Source of the DNA: an uncultured bacterium
GTDB lineage: Bacteria; Cyanobacteriota; Vampirovibrionia; Gastranaerophilales; Gastranaerophilaceae
Direction of reading: 5' to 3'
DNA length: 64,000 nt
Assembly (NCBI GenBank): GCA_948684385.1
Contig: CAPQCU010000007.1
Span: 1 to 64,000 of the forward strand
Shown here: positions 42,725 to 52,679 of the stretch, piece after piece
Layout of the letters: each line of letters starts with the position of its first letter
Numbering within the stretch: position 1 is the first letter of the stretch
The notes under the pieces: generated by a model
Seen by the model: only the letters and a program-made list of their open reading frames with translations
Databases searched by the model: none
Told to the model about the DNA's origin: nothing
Position numbers and translations under genes: made by a program

Positions 42725-44080
42725 CTAGAACATCAGTCTGAACAACAAAAATCTCTTATTCAATTTTTCTGAGAATTTTTTCAGGTTAGAAACTGTGCTT
42801 GAGGTATCATTAATAATCTGTTTCAATCCGTCTTTGTCTCCGCCTTCACCGTTAATCGTTTCAAGCGCGGTTGAGACTTCGCACATTGTCACATTCAAAT
42901 TATCAATCGAAGTCGAAATCTTAGTCTTAAGATTTTCATCTTTTGTCATTCTGTTAACAGAAGAAGAAATCTCGTTCAAATTTTTCATTACAGCGTTTAA
43001 ATCTTCCGCAAACTCCTTAGCATCCACTGCTCCGATAATTGGAGAAAGCTGTTTTGAAAGATTTGAAACAGCTTCTGCTGTTTCATACACAGCAGGTTTG
43101 AATTTTTCATCACCGATTATACCGTTAACATTTACAGCAAGCTTATTAAAGTTATTAGAAACATCGCTTAAAAGCCAAAGCATAGCGTCAATATCGTTCT
43201 TAGAAGTTTCAACAAGTTTTTCTGTTTTAGCAAGAGTTGTTGTTGCCTGCGCTGTCAAATCTTTAAAGTTAGTAACAGACTGTCTCAGTTCTGCAACCAT
43301 ACTATCATTCAGAAGTTCGTTTATAATTCTGTTAGTTTCTGTCAAAGATTCAGCCGCTTTGTACTGCAAGTCCATAAAATCAGCTATTCTCATAGGTTCA
43401 ATAATTGTATATGGAGAAGTCTGGTGCGGATAAGGCAGCGCAGTATTATCAAGAGGCGCAATTCTAAGTTTCTTAACCCCGTCAACCGTCACAATCTTAC
43501 CGGTCATAAAATGAGGAAGTATAAGTCCCGGAAGGTTTACAACGTAATCAACTTTATAAGCATAACTTGTTTTCACAAACGAGCGTAATTCTTCCGGCAC
43601 AAGATTTGATGACATAACCTGTGATTTTTTTACATTACCCACATCATAATATTCATCATCAAGCTTAATTTCAACCGGCGTATTGTAAGAAAGAAGCTCT
43701 TTTGAGTTATCAGGAATATAAACAGAGCGCACTCTTGGAGGTGTAATTTCCAAAAACTGTTCACCAATCAAACCTGACTGCTGGATAGAAAGCATAGATG
43801 CTTTAGGAATTTCAATACCCTGCTCTGTAATAACAAATTTCATCTTAACATAGCTGGATTCACCATTAACAACCGGAGTAATTTCTTCAACCTGACCGAC
43901 TCTAAGCCCCATCATTTGGACACCTGAACCCGGTCTCATACCGTTAACATCTTTAAAATGAACTTCTATTCTTTCAGCAGAAGAAAACGCTCTGCCTTTT
44001 ACCCACAAAATCGTGAACAGAAGCAGCGTTAGAGCTGTAAGTGTTAATATTCCTACTTTAAAAGATGGTGACATTTTCAT
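42725..44080 (-). CDS. mlaD: MlaD-family lipid-transport substrate-binding protein
   Basis: 451 residues. One N-terminal membrane anchor (about 9-27), an MCE domain (about 35-130, with FKDVNGMRPGSGVQMMGLRVGQVEEI), and a long C-terminal coiled-coil tail with many Asn/Thr heptads. It would form the periplasmic ring that hands phospholipids to the MlaFE transporter. It is longer than E. coli MlaD (183), as in cyanobacterial and plastid TGD2-like proteins. It follows mlaF by 15 bp. Confidence 0.92.
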   Translation of the reverse strand: MKMSPSFKVGILTLTALTLLLFTILWVKGRAFSSAERIEVHFKDVNGMRPGSGVQMMGLRVGQVEEITPVVNGESSYVKMKFVITEQGIEIPKASMLSIQQSGLIGEQFLEITPPRVRSVYIPDNSKELLSYNTPVEIKLDDEYYDVGNVKKSQVMSSNLVPEELRSFVKTSYAYKVDYVVNLPGLILPHFMTGKIVTVDGVKKLRIAPLDNTALPYPHQTSPYTIIEPMRIADFMDLQYKAAESLTETNRIINELLNDSMVAELRQSVTNFKDLTAQATTTLAKTEKLVETSKNDIDAMLWLLSDVSNNFNKLAVNVNGIIGDEKFKPAVYETAEAVSNLSKQLSPIIGAVDAKEFAEDLNAVMKNLNEISSSVNRMTKDENLKTKISTSIDNLNVTMCEVSTALETINGEGGDKDGLKQIINDTSSTVSNLKKFSEKLNKRFLLFRLMF

Positions 44081-44095
44081 TATTTAAATTCCTTT

Positions 44096-44812
44096 TTAAA
44101 CCATTTTCATAGGTCCGTCTATCGCAGCTGTTACAAACTGTTTTGTATACGGAGTCTGCTGCTGCATCAGCTCCTCAGGTGTTCCTTCGAAAACTGCTTT
44201 TCCATTATACAACATCAAGACAGAATCCGCCGTCCTTTGAATAGTTGACATTTGGTGAGTAACTACTATTGAAGCAGCGTTTGTTTCATTTTTTAATCTT
44301 ACAATATAATCTTCAATAAGTGTAGAAGAAATCGGGTCAAGTCCCGCAGTCGGTTCATCATAAAGTATAATCTTAGGCTCTGTTACGATTGCTCTTGCAA
44401 AGCTTACGCGCTTTTGCATACCACCTGAAAGCTCAGAGGGAAACTTATCTTCAATTCCTGATAAACCGACCATTTCAAGTTTTTCCGCAACAATTTTTTC
44501 AAGCTCAGCTTTCGTATATTTACCCCTCAAATCTTTTCGTTCCTGAAGCGCAAAAGAAATATTATCAAACACATTCAGAGAATCAAAAAGCGCAGAGTAC
44601 TGGAAAACCATCGCAATATCGCCTCCGGAAGTAATTATTTCGCCGCCGTCTTTTTCAATCAAGCCGCTTATCAGTTTCAAAACCGTACTTTTACCGGAGC
44701 CGCTAAATCCGACTATTGAAAGGATTTTCCCGTCATCGACTTTAAACGAAATATCGTCAAGCACGAGTTTCTTATCAAAAGATTTTATTAAATTTTTAAC
44801 TTCAATTCCCAT
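44096..44812 (-). CDS. mlaF: MlaF-family ABC transporter ATPase
   Basis: 238 residues. Walker A GFSGSGKST (35-43), signature LSGGMQKRVSFARA, Walker B IILYDEPTAGLDP and the H-loop VTHQM are all intact. It powers MlaE-mediated lipid movement between membranes. The 60-bp gap to mlaE contains one dispersed-repeat unit. Confidence 0.94.
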   Translation of the reverse strand: MGIEVKNLIKSFDKKLVLDDISFKVDDGKILSIVGFSGSGKSTVLKLISGLIEKDGGEIITSGGDIAMVFQYSALFDSLNVFDNISFALQERKDLRGKYTKAELEKIVAEKLEMVGLSGIEDKFPSELSGGMQKRVSFARAIVTEPKIILYDEPTAGLDPISSTLIEDYIVRLKNETNAASIVVTHQMSTIQRTADSVLMLYNGKAVFEGTPEELMQQQTPYTKQFVTAAIDGPMKMV

Positions 44813-44824
44813 TTTTTACCTTAT

Positions 44825-44871
44825 CATAATTCAAATTTGTGACTCCAAATCCAACCCGATATATTTACCCC
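44825..44871 (-). repeat. Dispersed-repeat unit between mlaE and mlaF
   Basis: Minus strand GGGGTAAATATATCGGGTTG, then GATTTGGAGTCACAAATTTG. It begins directly after the mlaE TGA (44875-44873). Confidence 0.7.
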
Positions 44872-44872
44872 A

Positions 44873-45673
44873 TCAATAGAAGAACATCGCTGCAAATATC
44901 AAATCCAGAATTACTATCGCAACAAACGACCATACAACAGCTTTTGTCGTTGCAATACCGACCCCTTTTGCACCGTCTTTCGCCTCCATACCACAGGAAC
45001 AGCTTATCAAAGATATTACAAAGCCGAAAGTAAGCGATTTTAAGAGACATACATTAATATCATGCATATTTAGTCCGAACCATACAGAGTCAAAATAAGC
45101 TTTATAAGTAAGTCCTGAAGCCAGATTTGAAGCAACTGCTCCGCTCAGCACTCCAAAAACCGAAGACACAATAACAACAAGCGGCATCATCAAAGTACCT
45201 GCAATTACGCGCGGTGTAAAAAGATAGTGAATTGGATTAACTTTCAAGACACGTATTGCGTCAATTTGTTCGGTAACTTTCATGGTTGCAATCTCGGAAG
45301 CGAGCGAAGAGCCTATCATAGAGATGATTGCAAACCCCGCCATAATCACGCCTTCTTCTCTTACCATCAAAATCGCAACCAGCATACCTACATAATTTCC
45401 GGCACCTTGTTTAACCATTTCTCCCGCTATTTGCATCGCAATAATAATCGATGTCATGCCAACAATAGAAAGCGTAATAGGAAGCGAAGAAACTCCAAAT
45501 CTGGAAGACTGTTCTATTATTGCTTTAAGTGTTGTTGGAAAAGTTCTAAGACCTTTAGCAAGCTCTGTTCCAAAAAGAGCAATGTTTCCAAGAGTTGTTA
45601 CAAAGCCTTGAAGCTCCAAAAGAAACATTCTAAGTATTTTATATGTGTAGGTTGCTTTATAATAAATCTTCAT
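44873..45673 (-). CDS. mlaE: MlaE-family lipid-transport permease
   Basis: 266 residues with five to six membrane helices. The MlaE signature is in the middle: VREEGVIMAGFAIISMIGSSLASEIATMKVTEQIDAIRVLKVNPIHYLFTPR region (about 103-155). It forms the transmembrane dimer for MlaF. A TACAAT -10 lies about 20 bp upstream, divergent from the exporter promoter. The gene order mlaE-mlaF-mlaD is conventional. Confidence 0.93.
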   Translation of the reverse strand: MKIYYKATYTYKILRMFLLELQGFVTTLGNIALFGTELAKGLRTFPTTLKAIIEQSSRFGVSSLPITLSIVGMTSIIIAMQIAGEMVKQGAGNYVGMLVAILMVREEGVIMAGFAIISMIGSSLASEIATMKVTEQIDAIRVLKVNPIHYLFTPRVIAGTLMMPLVVIVSSVFGVLSGAVASNLASGLTYKAYFDSVWFGLNMHDINVCLLKSLTFGFVISLISCSCGMEAKDGAKGVGIATTKAVVWSFVAIVILDLIFAAMFFY

Positions 45674-45750
45674 ATTTGTTATCTATTGTATCATATAGAT
45701 TTTTTTATGCTACACTTAAATAAGGAGTATTTATAAGTTGGGAGTTGAGA

Positions 45751-47589
45751 ATGCTTAAATTAAAAGACACACAGACCAAAGATGCCTTTCGTTACGGGTA
45801 TTTGTTAAATAAAATGTTTCCATATATTAAAGTCGTTTTGTGGCGTTCAATTTTATTGTTCCTGCTTGCAATTCCTTTAGGACTTCTTGACGGGGTTGTA
45901 GCATTATCATTAAGACCTTATATGGATTTCGTCGTTAACGGAAACGAAGCACAAACTTTTGAACTGTGGGGCAAAACTTATTATTTGCAGGAATTTTTTA
46001 TTAAGCTTATCCCTATTGGTATTATTGGATTTGCACTTATTCAAGGTGTACTAAAATACATCTGCAACTATCTTTCTGACTGGACAGGAAACAAAATGTC
46101 CAATATTTTGAAAGTTGATTTATTCAAGAAATTAACAACAATGGATACAAAGTTTTATGATGTTAACTCTTCAGGACTTGTTTTATCAAGATTTTTTGCT
46201 GACCCTGATGCAGCTTCAAAAAACTTAATCAACACATTAAAAAGCTTTATACTTTCAATATTTGAATTCTTTGCACTCGTATTTGTACTTTTATTCAACT
46301 CCTGGAAGCTCGCGCTTATCGGGATTGGAGTTATGGCAATCGCAATTACTCCTGTTTTATTTATTAAAAAGAAAATCAAATCAGTTTCTAACGCAACAAT
46401 GGTTGTAGGCGGTGACATGACTACAAACTTTAACGAAACTTTTGCAGGAAACAAAATCATCACAGCTTATAACTTACAGGAAAATCAGAACCATAAATTT
46501 GAAAACCAGATACACAAGCAGTTTGATTTAACAATGTCTTTAACAAAACGTGTTGGCTGGATGTCACCTATAATGTATTTTGTATGCTCAATCGGTATCG
46601 CAATCGTTATGGCTTACGGAAACAGCTTAATTCTTTCAGGTGAACTTACGGCAGGAAGCTTTGCATCTTTTGTCACTTCGCTTCTTTTGCTTTACAAGCC
46701 TACAAAGACTTTAGGTTTTACTCTTACAAGCTTGCAATCAACTTTTGTTTCAATTGCGCGTGTGTTTGAATTATTCTCACTCATGCCGGAAATCAAAAAT
46801 CCGGAAAATGCAAAAACTCTTAACGAAAAAATTAACAGTATTGAATATTCTCACGTAACTTTTGAATACGAAGAAGGCATTCCTGTTCTTAAGGATTTCA
46901 ATCTTTCAGTAAGAAGTAACGAAACAATCGCGCTTGTCGGAAATTCAGGCGGGGGTAAATCTACAGTCGTAAACTTGCTGCCAAGATTTTACGACGTAAA
47001 CTCTGGTTCAATCAAGATTAACGGGGAGGACATTAGAACCTTTGATATACCAAGCCTAAGAAACAATATTTCGTTTGTTTTTCAGGATAACTACCTGTTC
47101 ACAGGCTCCATTCGTGAAAATATTCTTATGGGAAAACCTGATGCAACAGAAGCTGAACTAGCCGAAGCTGCAAAGCTTGCTCATCTTGACGAATTTTTGG
47201 GAACACTTCCAGAAGGAATTGATACTATTGTCGGAGAAAGAGGTTCTTCGCTTTCCGGCGGGCAGCGTCAGAGAGTTGCGATTGCAAGAGCTTTGATTAA
47301 AAACGCACCGATTGTAATTTTAGACGAAGCAACTTCTGCGCTTGATAACGAGTCAGAAGCAATCGTTCAAAAAGCGCTTGATAACTTAATGAAAAACAAG
47401 ACTGTATTTGTTATCGCACACAGGCTTTCAACAATTCATAACGCAAACAGAATAGCTGTTCTAAACGAAGGCGAGCTTGTTGAGCTTGGTACTCATGACG
47501 AGTTGATTAGCAGAGAAAACGGAAGATACAAGCATTTATACGACATGCAATTTGGCGGGGCAGGGGTAAATGTATTGGGCTTGAACTAG
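45751..47589 (+). CDS. MsbA-like ABC exporter (lipid A/lipid flippase type)
   Basis: 612 residues. A six-helix transmembrane domain (1-330) is fused to an ATPase with Walker A GNSGGGKST (397-405), LSGGQRQRVAIARAL (about 501) and ILDEATSALD. The dimer probably flips lipid A-core or another lipid. The ATG at 45751 follows GGGAG. The last residues GGAGVNVLGLN are encoded by GGGGTAAATGTATTGGGC of the dispersed repeat at 47563, so the C-terminus is repeat-derived. Confidence 0.9.
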   Translation: MLKLKDTQTKDAFRYGYLLNKMFPYIKVVLWRSILLFLLAIPLGLLDGVVALSLRPYMDFVVNGNEAQTFELWGKTYYLQEFFIKLIPIGIIGFALIQGVLKYICNYLSDWTGNKMSNILKVDLFKKLTTMDTKFYDVNSSGLVLSRFFADPDAASKNLINTLKSFILSIFEFFALVFVLLFNSWKLALIGIGVMAIAITPVLFIKKKIKSVSNATMVVGGDMTTNFNETFAGNKIITAYNLQENQNHKFENQIHKQFDLTMSLTKRVGWMSPIMYFVCSIGIAIVMAYGNSLILSGELTAGSFASFVTSLLLLYKPTKTLGFTLTSLQSTFVSIARVFELFSLMPEIKNPENAKTLNEKINSIEYSHVTFEYEEGIPVLKDFNLSVRSNETIALVGNSGGGKSTVVNLLPRFYDVNSGSIKINGEDIRTFDIPSLRNNISFVFQDNYLFTGSIRENILMGKPDATEAELAEAAKLAHLDEFLGTLPEGIDTIVGERGSSLSGGQRQRVAIARALIKNAPIVILDEATSALDNESEAIVQKALDNLMKNKTVFVIAHRLSTIHNANRIAVLNEGELVELGTHDELISRENGRYKHLYDMQFGGAGVNVLGLN

Positions 47590-47618
47590 AACTACCAGAG
47601 TAAACGCAGAGGTGAATG
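47563..47618 (+). repeat. Dispersed-repeat unit at the exporter 3' end
   Basis: GGGGTAAATGTATTGGGC, then GAACTACCAGAGTAAACGC, close to the unit at 42713 (GACTACCAGTTTAACGC). The first nine codons lie inside the exporter reading frame. Confidence 0.75.
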
Positions 47619-47635
47619 TAATTGGAGGACACAAA

Positions 47636-49030
47636 ATGATGTACGGATTAATTTTAGCAGGCGGTTCAGGAAGCAGACTCTGGCCTTTATCCAGAGAGCT
47701 TTATCCGAAACAGCTTCTTAATATTCAAAACACAGAAAGCTTGCTTCAAGCGACTTTTGAAAGAATTGCAGAATGCATGCCGGCATCTAATATTATAAGC
47801 ATGACAGGCGTTAAACACTTTGCAAATGTGAAATACCAGCTTTCTTCACTTGCAAAAGAAACCGTTGTTTTATCAGAACCGATTTCTAAAAACACAGCTC
47901 CTGCAATTGCGCTTGCTTCAAAATACATAATGGAAAAATTCAAGACCGACCCTGTAATCCTTGTTGTACCTTCTGATCACATGATTAATGACACCGAAAA
48001 ATTTGCAGCAACCGTTAAAGCCGGTGAAAAAATCGCAGAACAGGGTTATATTGTAACTTTCGGCATCAAACCTTCTTATCCTGAAACAGGTTACGGGTAC
48101 ATTAATGTAACACATAACAAAATTGAAAACGGGTTTAAAGTTAATAAGTTCGTCGAAAAACCGAACGAAAAACTTGCGGAAGAATATATTAAAGACGGAA
48201 ATTATTACTGGAACAGCGGTATTTTTATGTTCAAAGCTTCGGTTCTTTTAGAAGAAGCACAGAAACATTCTCCTGAAATTTTCTCAAAACTTGCAAATTT
48301 CGATTTTTCAAACTCTGATGAAATTCCGTATATTGAATATGACAAAATGCCTTCGATTTCTATTGACTATGCAATTATGGAGAAGTCTGATAAAATTGCA
48401 CTTGTTAAACTTGAAAGTGACTGGAATGATTTAGGAAGCTGGAAATCAATTTACGACGTAAGCCCTAAAGACGAAAACGGAAACGTAAAAGTCGGTCACG
48501 TGCTTGATGAAGGCTCAAAAAATTCAATGATGTACTCTTCATCAAAACTTGTTGCTTCAATCGGGCTTGAAGATACGGTAATTGTTGAAACAGAAGACGC
48601 AATTCTTGCATGCAGAGCGGATAAAACACAGGATGTTAAAAAGATTTTTGAAACATTAAAGAAACAAAACGATAATACGCACCTTGTTCACAAAACAGTT
48701 TACAGACCCTGGGGTTATTATACAGTGCTGGCGCAGGGTAACGGATTTTTAACCAAGATGATTCAGGTAAATACAGGTCAAAAACTTTCTGTTCAGTCTC
48801 ACAATTTTAGAAGCGAACACTGGGTTGTACTTGAAGGTACTGCAAAAGTTATTTTGGAAGGCAAAGAACTTATCTTAAGCCCGGGACATAGTGTTGATAT
48901 ACCATTGAAAGCTATTCATTCTTTGCAAAACCCTTATCAGGAAACTTTGAAGATAATCGAAGTACAAAAAGGCGATCCGTTGATTGAAGAAGATATCATA
49001 AGATACGAAGATATGTACGGCAGAGTGTAA
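47636..49030 (+). CDS. manC: Mannose-1-phosphate guanylyltransferase/mannose-6-phosphate isomerase
   Basis: 464 residues. LILAGGSGSRLWPLSRELYPKQ is the nucleotidyltransferase signature; VEKPNEKLAEEY, NSGIFMFKA and the C-terminal cupin (RPWGYYTVL, QSHNFRSEHWVVLEGTAK) complete the bifunctional enzyme that makes GDP-mannose for surface polysaccharide. GGAGGA lies 6 nt before the ATG at 47636; a second ATG follows directly. It fits the neighbouring exporter and outer-membrane genes. Confidence 0.95.
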   Translation: MMYGLILAGGSGSRLWPLSRELYPKQLLNIQNTESLLQATFERIAECMPASNIISMTGVKHFANVKYQLSSLAKETVVLSEPISKNTAPAIALASKYIMEKFKTDPVILVVPSDHMINDTEKFAATVKAGEKIAEQGYIVTFGIKPSYPETGYGYINVTHNKIENGFKVNKFVEKPNEKLAEEYIKDGNYYWNSGIFMFKASVLLEEAQKHSPEIFSKLANFDFSNSDEIPYIEYDKMPSISIDYAIMEKSDKIALVKLESDWNDLGSWKSIYDVSPKDENGNVKVGHVLDEGSKNSMMYSSSKLVASIGLEDTVIVETEDAILACRADKTQDVKKIFETLKKQNDNTHLVHKTVYRPWGYYTVLAQGNGFLTKMIQVNTGQKLSVQSHNFRSEHWVVLEGTAKVILEGKELILSPGHSVDIPLKAIHSLQNPYQETLKIIEVQKGDPLIEEDIIRYEDMYGRV

Positions 49031-49035
49031 GGGTT

Positions 49036-50274
49036 ATGAAAAAATTCTTTCTTAAATCAATGGGATGTAAGTCTAACCAGTTTGAAGGTCAAATTGTTGC
49101 AGAAAAACTCGTTGATGCAGGGTATAAAGAGGTTAAAAAACTTGAGGATGCGGATTTTTATATCCTCAACTCCTGCTCTGTTACCCATAAAAGCGATAAC
49201 GAAGCGATGTATCTGCTTCGCCACGCACACAGCTTAGGATTAAAAACAATCCTTACAGGCTGCATTGCGCAGATAGAGAAAGAAAAACTTCTTGAAGAAC
49301 CTTTTATTGATTATGTTTACGGCAACGAAGATAAGTTTGAAATTGCACGACTTTTGAAAGAAGATGAAAAGTTTGTCGTACGAGATTTAATGGGGGCTGA
49401 GAAATTTTGTAAAGTAACCCTAAACGACACGACAAAAACCCGCATAAGTCTTAAAATTCAAGACGGGTGCGATAATCGCTGTGCTTATTGCATAATACCT
49501 TACGGGCGCGGAAAATCACGTTGGGCGGAGTCTGATTTCATTGTAAATGAAATCAACAGATATTCAGAAGCCGGATACAAAGAAGTTGTTTTAACAGGTA
49601 TTCACATCGGATTGTGGGGCGAAGGAAATATTTTGCCGCTATTAAAAGAAATTGAAGAGAGAACTTCAATTCCGCGTTACCGTTTAGGTTCCCTTAACCC
49701 GCATGAAATCACGCCGGAGCTTTTGGATTTCCTTCAAACGAGTGAAAAATTCTGCCCGCATTTCCATTTGTCACTGCAATCAGCCTGCAACAAGACTTTA
49801 AAGCGCATGAACAGGCACTATACTGTAGAATATTACCTTGACCAGATTGAAGATATTGTATCTCGTTTTGAAAAGCCGTTTCTTGGAAGCGACATTATTG
49901 CAGGTTTTTGCGGAGAAACAGAAGAAGATTTTACAACAACCGTTGAAAACCTGAAACGTTCAAAACTTTCGCAAATCCACACTTTCCCGTATTCAATACG
50001 TAAAGGAACAATCGCCGAAAAGCTGGACGGGCATTTGCCAGATAAGGTAAAAGAAGAAAGAGCAGGAATAATTAAACAAATCTCAGCTGAAAAATTCAAC
50101 CTGTTCGTTCAGGAAAATATCGGCAGAGAAGAAGAAGTTTTAATCGAAAAAAGACTCTCTAAGAGGGGTAAATATAAAGGAGTTACCCGAAACTACCTTA
50201 CTGTTGAGCTGGATGAAGGTGAGTTTAACTCGCTTAAAAAAGTTGTACTATCAAAAGAAAATATTTTGTGGTAA
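49036..50274 (+). CDS. mtaB: tRNA N6-threonylcarbamoyladenosine methylthiotransferase
   Basis: 412 residues. UPF0004 N-domain with MGCKSNQFEGQI, NSCSVTHKSDNEA and LTGCIAQ cysteines, radical SAM CxxxCxxC at C145, C149 and C152 (DGCDNRCAYCIIPYGRG), and a C-terminal TRAM domain. It adds the methylthio group to t6A37. It starts 5 bp after manC. Confidence 0.92.
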   Translation: MKKFFLKSMGCKSNQFEGQIVAEKLVDAGYKEVKKLEDADFYILNSCSVTHKSDNEAMYLLRHAHSLGLKTILTGCIAQIEKEKLLEEPFIDYVYGNEDKFEIARLLKEDEKFVVRDLMGAEKFCKVTLNDTTKTRISLKIQDGCDNRCAYCIIPYGRGKSRWAESDFIVNEINRYSEAGYKEVVLTGIHIGLWGEGNILPLLKEIEERTSIPRYRLGSLNPHEITPELLDFLQTSEKFCPHFHLSLQSACNKTLKRMNRHYTVEYYLDQIEDIVSRFEKPFLGSDIIAGFCGETEEDFTTTVENLKRSKLSQIHTFPYSIRKGTIAEKLDGHLPDKVKEERAGIIKQISAEKFNLFVQENIGREEEVLIEKRLSKRGKYKGVTRNYLTVELDEGEFNSLKKVVLSKENILW

Positions 50275-50301
50275 CATTGGTTATTATTGGAGAATGGAAT
50301 T

Positions 50302-50583
50302 ATGATTACTATAAAAGATGTTGAACACGTAGCAAAACTTGCTCGTTTAGAGTTAACAGAAGAAGAAAAAGAAAAGTTTACAAAACAGTTAGGCGATGTT
50401 CTTAAGCACGTAGATGCTATGAACGAAGTTGACACAGCAAATGTTGAGCCAATGGCTCACGCAATTGATTTTGTTAACGTAATGAGAGAAGATGAAGTTT
50501 ATTACGAACAAACAAAAGAAGAGCTTATGAAAAACGCTCCGGATGAAGAAAACGGTTTCTTTAGAGTTCCAAAAATTAACTAG
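50302..50583 (+). CDS. gatC: Aspartyl/glutamyl-tRNA amidotransferase subunit C
   Basis: 93 residues, KDVEHVAKLARLELTEEE... and the C-terminal FFRVPKIN typical of GatC. It stabilises GatAB, which amidates misacylated Glu/Asp-tRNA; gatA and gatB are not in the window. The ATG at 50302 is preferred to an upstream TTG. A GGGGTAAAGGGGTAA tract (50590-50604) follows its stop. Confidence 0.93.
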   Translation: MITIKDVEHVAKLARLELTEEEKEKFTKQLGDVLKHVDAMNEVDTANVEPMAHAIDFVNVMREDEVYYEQTKEELMKNAPDEENGFFRVPKIN

Positions 50584-50643
50584 GGCTAAGGGGTAAAGGG
50601 GTAAGTGAACCCATCCGAATATTCTCATAAAAAGGTTGAAAAA

Positions 50644-52245
50644 ATGACAAAATATATTTTTATAACAGGCGGTGTTGTAAGTTCTTTAGGCAAAGGAATT
50701 ATCGGCGCATCTTTAGGTAAATTATTGAGAGCAAGAGGTTTTTCTGTTGCTATCCAAAAATTTGACCCGTATATTAATGTCGACCCCGGTACTATGAGCC
50801 CGTTTCAGCATGGAGAAGTTTTTGTAACCGATGACGGAGCAGAAACAGACCTTGATTTAGGTCATTATGAAAGATTTATTGATACAAACTTTTCACAGCT
50901 TTCAAACGTAACTTCAGGAAGCGTTTATCAAACAGTTATCCAGAAAGAACGCAGAGGCGATTATTTAGGCGGAACAGTGCAGGTTATTCCGCATATCACT
51001 AACGAAATCAAATCAAGGTTGATAAAAGCTCAAAAACATTTTAAACCTGATTTTCAAATCATTGAAATCGGGGGAACAATCGGTGACATCGAAAGTCTTC
51101 CGTTTATTGAGTCCATTCGTCAATTCAAAACAGAAGCAGGAATAGGGAATGCAATTAACATACATTGTACGCTTTTACCATATCTTCCTACTTCCGGAGA
51201 GTTGAAAACAAAACCGTCACAGCACAGCGTAAGCTTATTAAGGAGCTACGGTCTGCAGCCGGAAATTCTAGTTTGCAGAACTTCGAAAGCTATTCCAAAA
51301 ACAGAGAAAGACAAGCTTGCTCTATTCTGCTCTGTTTCAAAAGAAGCAGTAATCGAATGCCGTGATATGAAAAGTATTTACGAGGTTCCTTTAGCATTAG
51401 AAGACCAAAACTTTGCTCAGGTTGTATTAAAACTTCTTCAGGTTCCGGAGAAGAAAGCCGAACTTACAGGCTGGAGAGAGCTTGTTGACAGGATTAATCA
51501 CCCGTCAGGAACAATCAAAATCGCGATTGCAGGCAAATACACAAAACTTTCCGACGCTTACATTTCTGTAGTAGAGTCTATCAAGCATGCCGGATACGCA
51601 GATAATGTTAAAACCGAAATCAAATGGATTAACTCGGAAGATTGCGTTGATATGGCTAAATGTAAAGAACTTATGCAGGATGTTGACGGAGTCATAGTTC
51701 CGGGCGGTTTCGGTATAAGAGGAATAGAAGGCAAGCTCAACGTAATCAGATACGCAAGAGAAAACAATGTTCCTTTCTTAGGAATTTGTCTCGGTATGCA
51801 ATGCGCGGTAATCGAATACGCACGCAATGTAGCAGGGCTTAAAGGCGCAAATTCAATGGAGTTTGACGAAAACACTTCCGCTCCTGTAATTGATATTATG
51901 CAGGAACAAAAGAACGTAAAAGGTTACGGCGGAACAATGAGACTTGGAGCTTACGACTGTCATATTAAAAAAGGAAGCAGAGCTCATGAAGTATACGGAG
52001 CAAACAAGATTTCCGAACGCCACAGGCACAGATATGAAGTTAACACAGACTATATTGAACAGCTAAAAAAAGCAGGACTTGTATTCTCAGGAATGTCTCC
52101 TGACGGAATGCTCTCTGAAATCGTAGAACTCCCGCAGCTGGATTGGTTCGTAGCATGCCAGTTCCATCCTGAGTTTAAATCACGTCCCGAAAGACCACAC
52201 CCGTTATTTAAAGGTCTGATTGATGCTGTGGTAAACAAAAAATAA
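50644..52245 (+). CDS. pyrG: CTP synthase
   Basis: 533 residues. The synthetase domain starts KYIFITGGVVSSLGKGI and has the DPYINVDPGTMSPFQHGEVFV and GGTIGDIES blocks. The glutaminase domain has the catalytic cysteine in LGICLGMQCA and His-Glu in CQFHPEF. It makes CTP from UTP, ATP and glutamine. The ATG at 50644 lies after AAAGG; a GTG in the GGGGTAAG repeat upstream is rejected because it would add 13 unrelated residues. Confidence 0.97.
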   Translation: MTKYIFITGGVVSSLGKGIIGASLGKLLRARGFSVAIQKFDPYINVDPGTMSPFQHGEVFVTDDGAETDLDLGHYERFIDTNFSQLSNVTSGSVYQTVIQKERRGDYLGGTVQVIPHITNEIKSRLIKAQKHFKPDFQIIEIGGTIGDIESLPFIESIRQFKTEAGIGNAINIHCTLLPYLPTSGELKTKPSQHSVSLLRSYGLQPEILVCRTSKAIPKTEKDKLALFCSVSKEAVIECRDMKSIYEVPLALEDQNFAQVVLKLLQVPEKKAELTGWRELVDRINHPSGTIKIAIAGKYTKLSDAYISVVESIKHAGYADNVKTEIKWINSEDCVDMAKCKELMQDVDGVIVPGGFGIRGIEGKLNVIRYARENNVPFLGICLGMQCAVIEYARNVAGLKGANSMEFDENTSAPVIDIMQEQKNVKGYGGTMRLGAYDCHIKKGSRAHEVYGANKISERHRHRYEVNTDYIEQLKKAGLVFSGMSPDGMLSEIVELPQLDWFVACQFHPEFKSRPERPHPLFKGLIDAVVNKK

Positions 52246-52249
52246 AGTA

Positions 52250-52648
52250 TTATCGTCTCATAATAACTTCTTTAAAAATATCATTGTTAGGGACATTCTT
52301 ACCCATTTCAATAATTTTATTCATTGCAAACCAGAGAGGATTATCCTTTTTTTCTGATGTATAAGTAACCGATTTAATTTTTTTGTAATCATTTTTACAT
52401 CTTGCAATCAGCGTGTCGTGTTTTGGATAAAATCTTGTAAATATAACCTGCGGAAATCCCTCTTCTGTTATTTTAATGTCAACCCGTACTCTGGTTTTTA
52501 AATGAACGGAACTAATATGTTTCTGCATACGGTCAAGTTTACCGAAAGCATTGTGTTTGACGGCATACAAAGCTACATTTTCTAAAGACTTTGTGCGAAA
52601 AAATTTCGCCTGAAAGTTTGGTGTATTTGTTGATTGATTTATTTGCAT
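52250..52648 (-). CDS. Hypothetical protein with NFQA tag
   Basis: 132 residues, no family recognised. The N-terminus MQINQSTNTPNFQAKFF carries the N11-F12-Q13-A14 tag. The rest is mixed alpha/beta and basic. It ends 5 bp from the pyrG stop, convergent. A TATATT lies close to the ATG, so the leader is short or absent. Confidence 0.6.
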   Translation of the reverse strand: MQINQSTNTPNFQAKFFRTKSLENVALYAVKHNAFGKLDRMQKHISSVHLKTRVRVDIKITEEGFPQVIFTRFYPKHDTLIARCKNDYKKIKSVTYTSEKKDNPLWFAMNKIIEMGKNVPNNDIFKEVIMRR

Positions 52649-52679
52649 ACAAATATAAAACACGTAAAAAATAAATTTG

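Noticed and set aside
50605..50643. GTG start for pyrG at 50605
   Set aside because: It adds 13 residues unlike any CTP synthase and lies in GGGGTAAG repeat DNA; the ATG at 50644 has AAAGG upstream and gives MTKYIFITGG.
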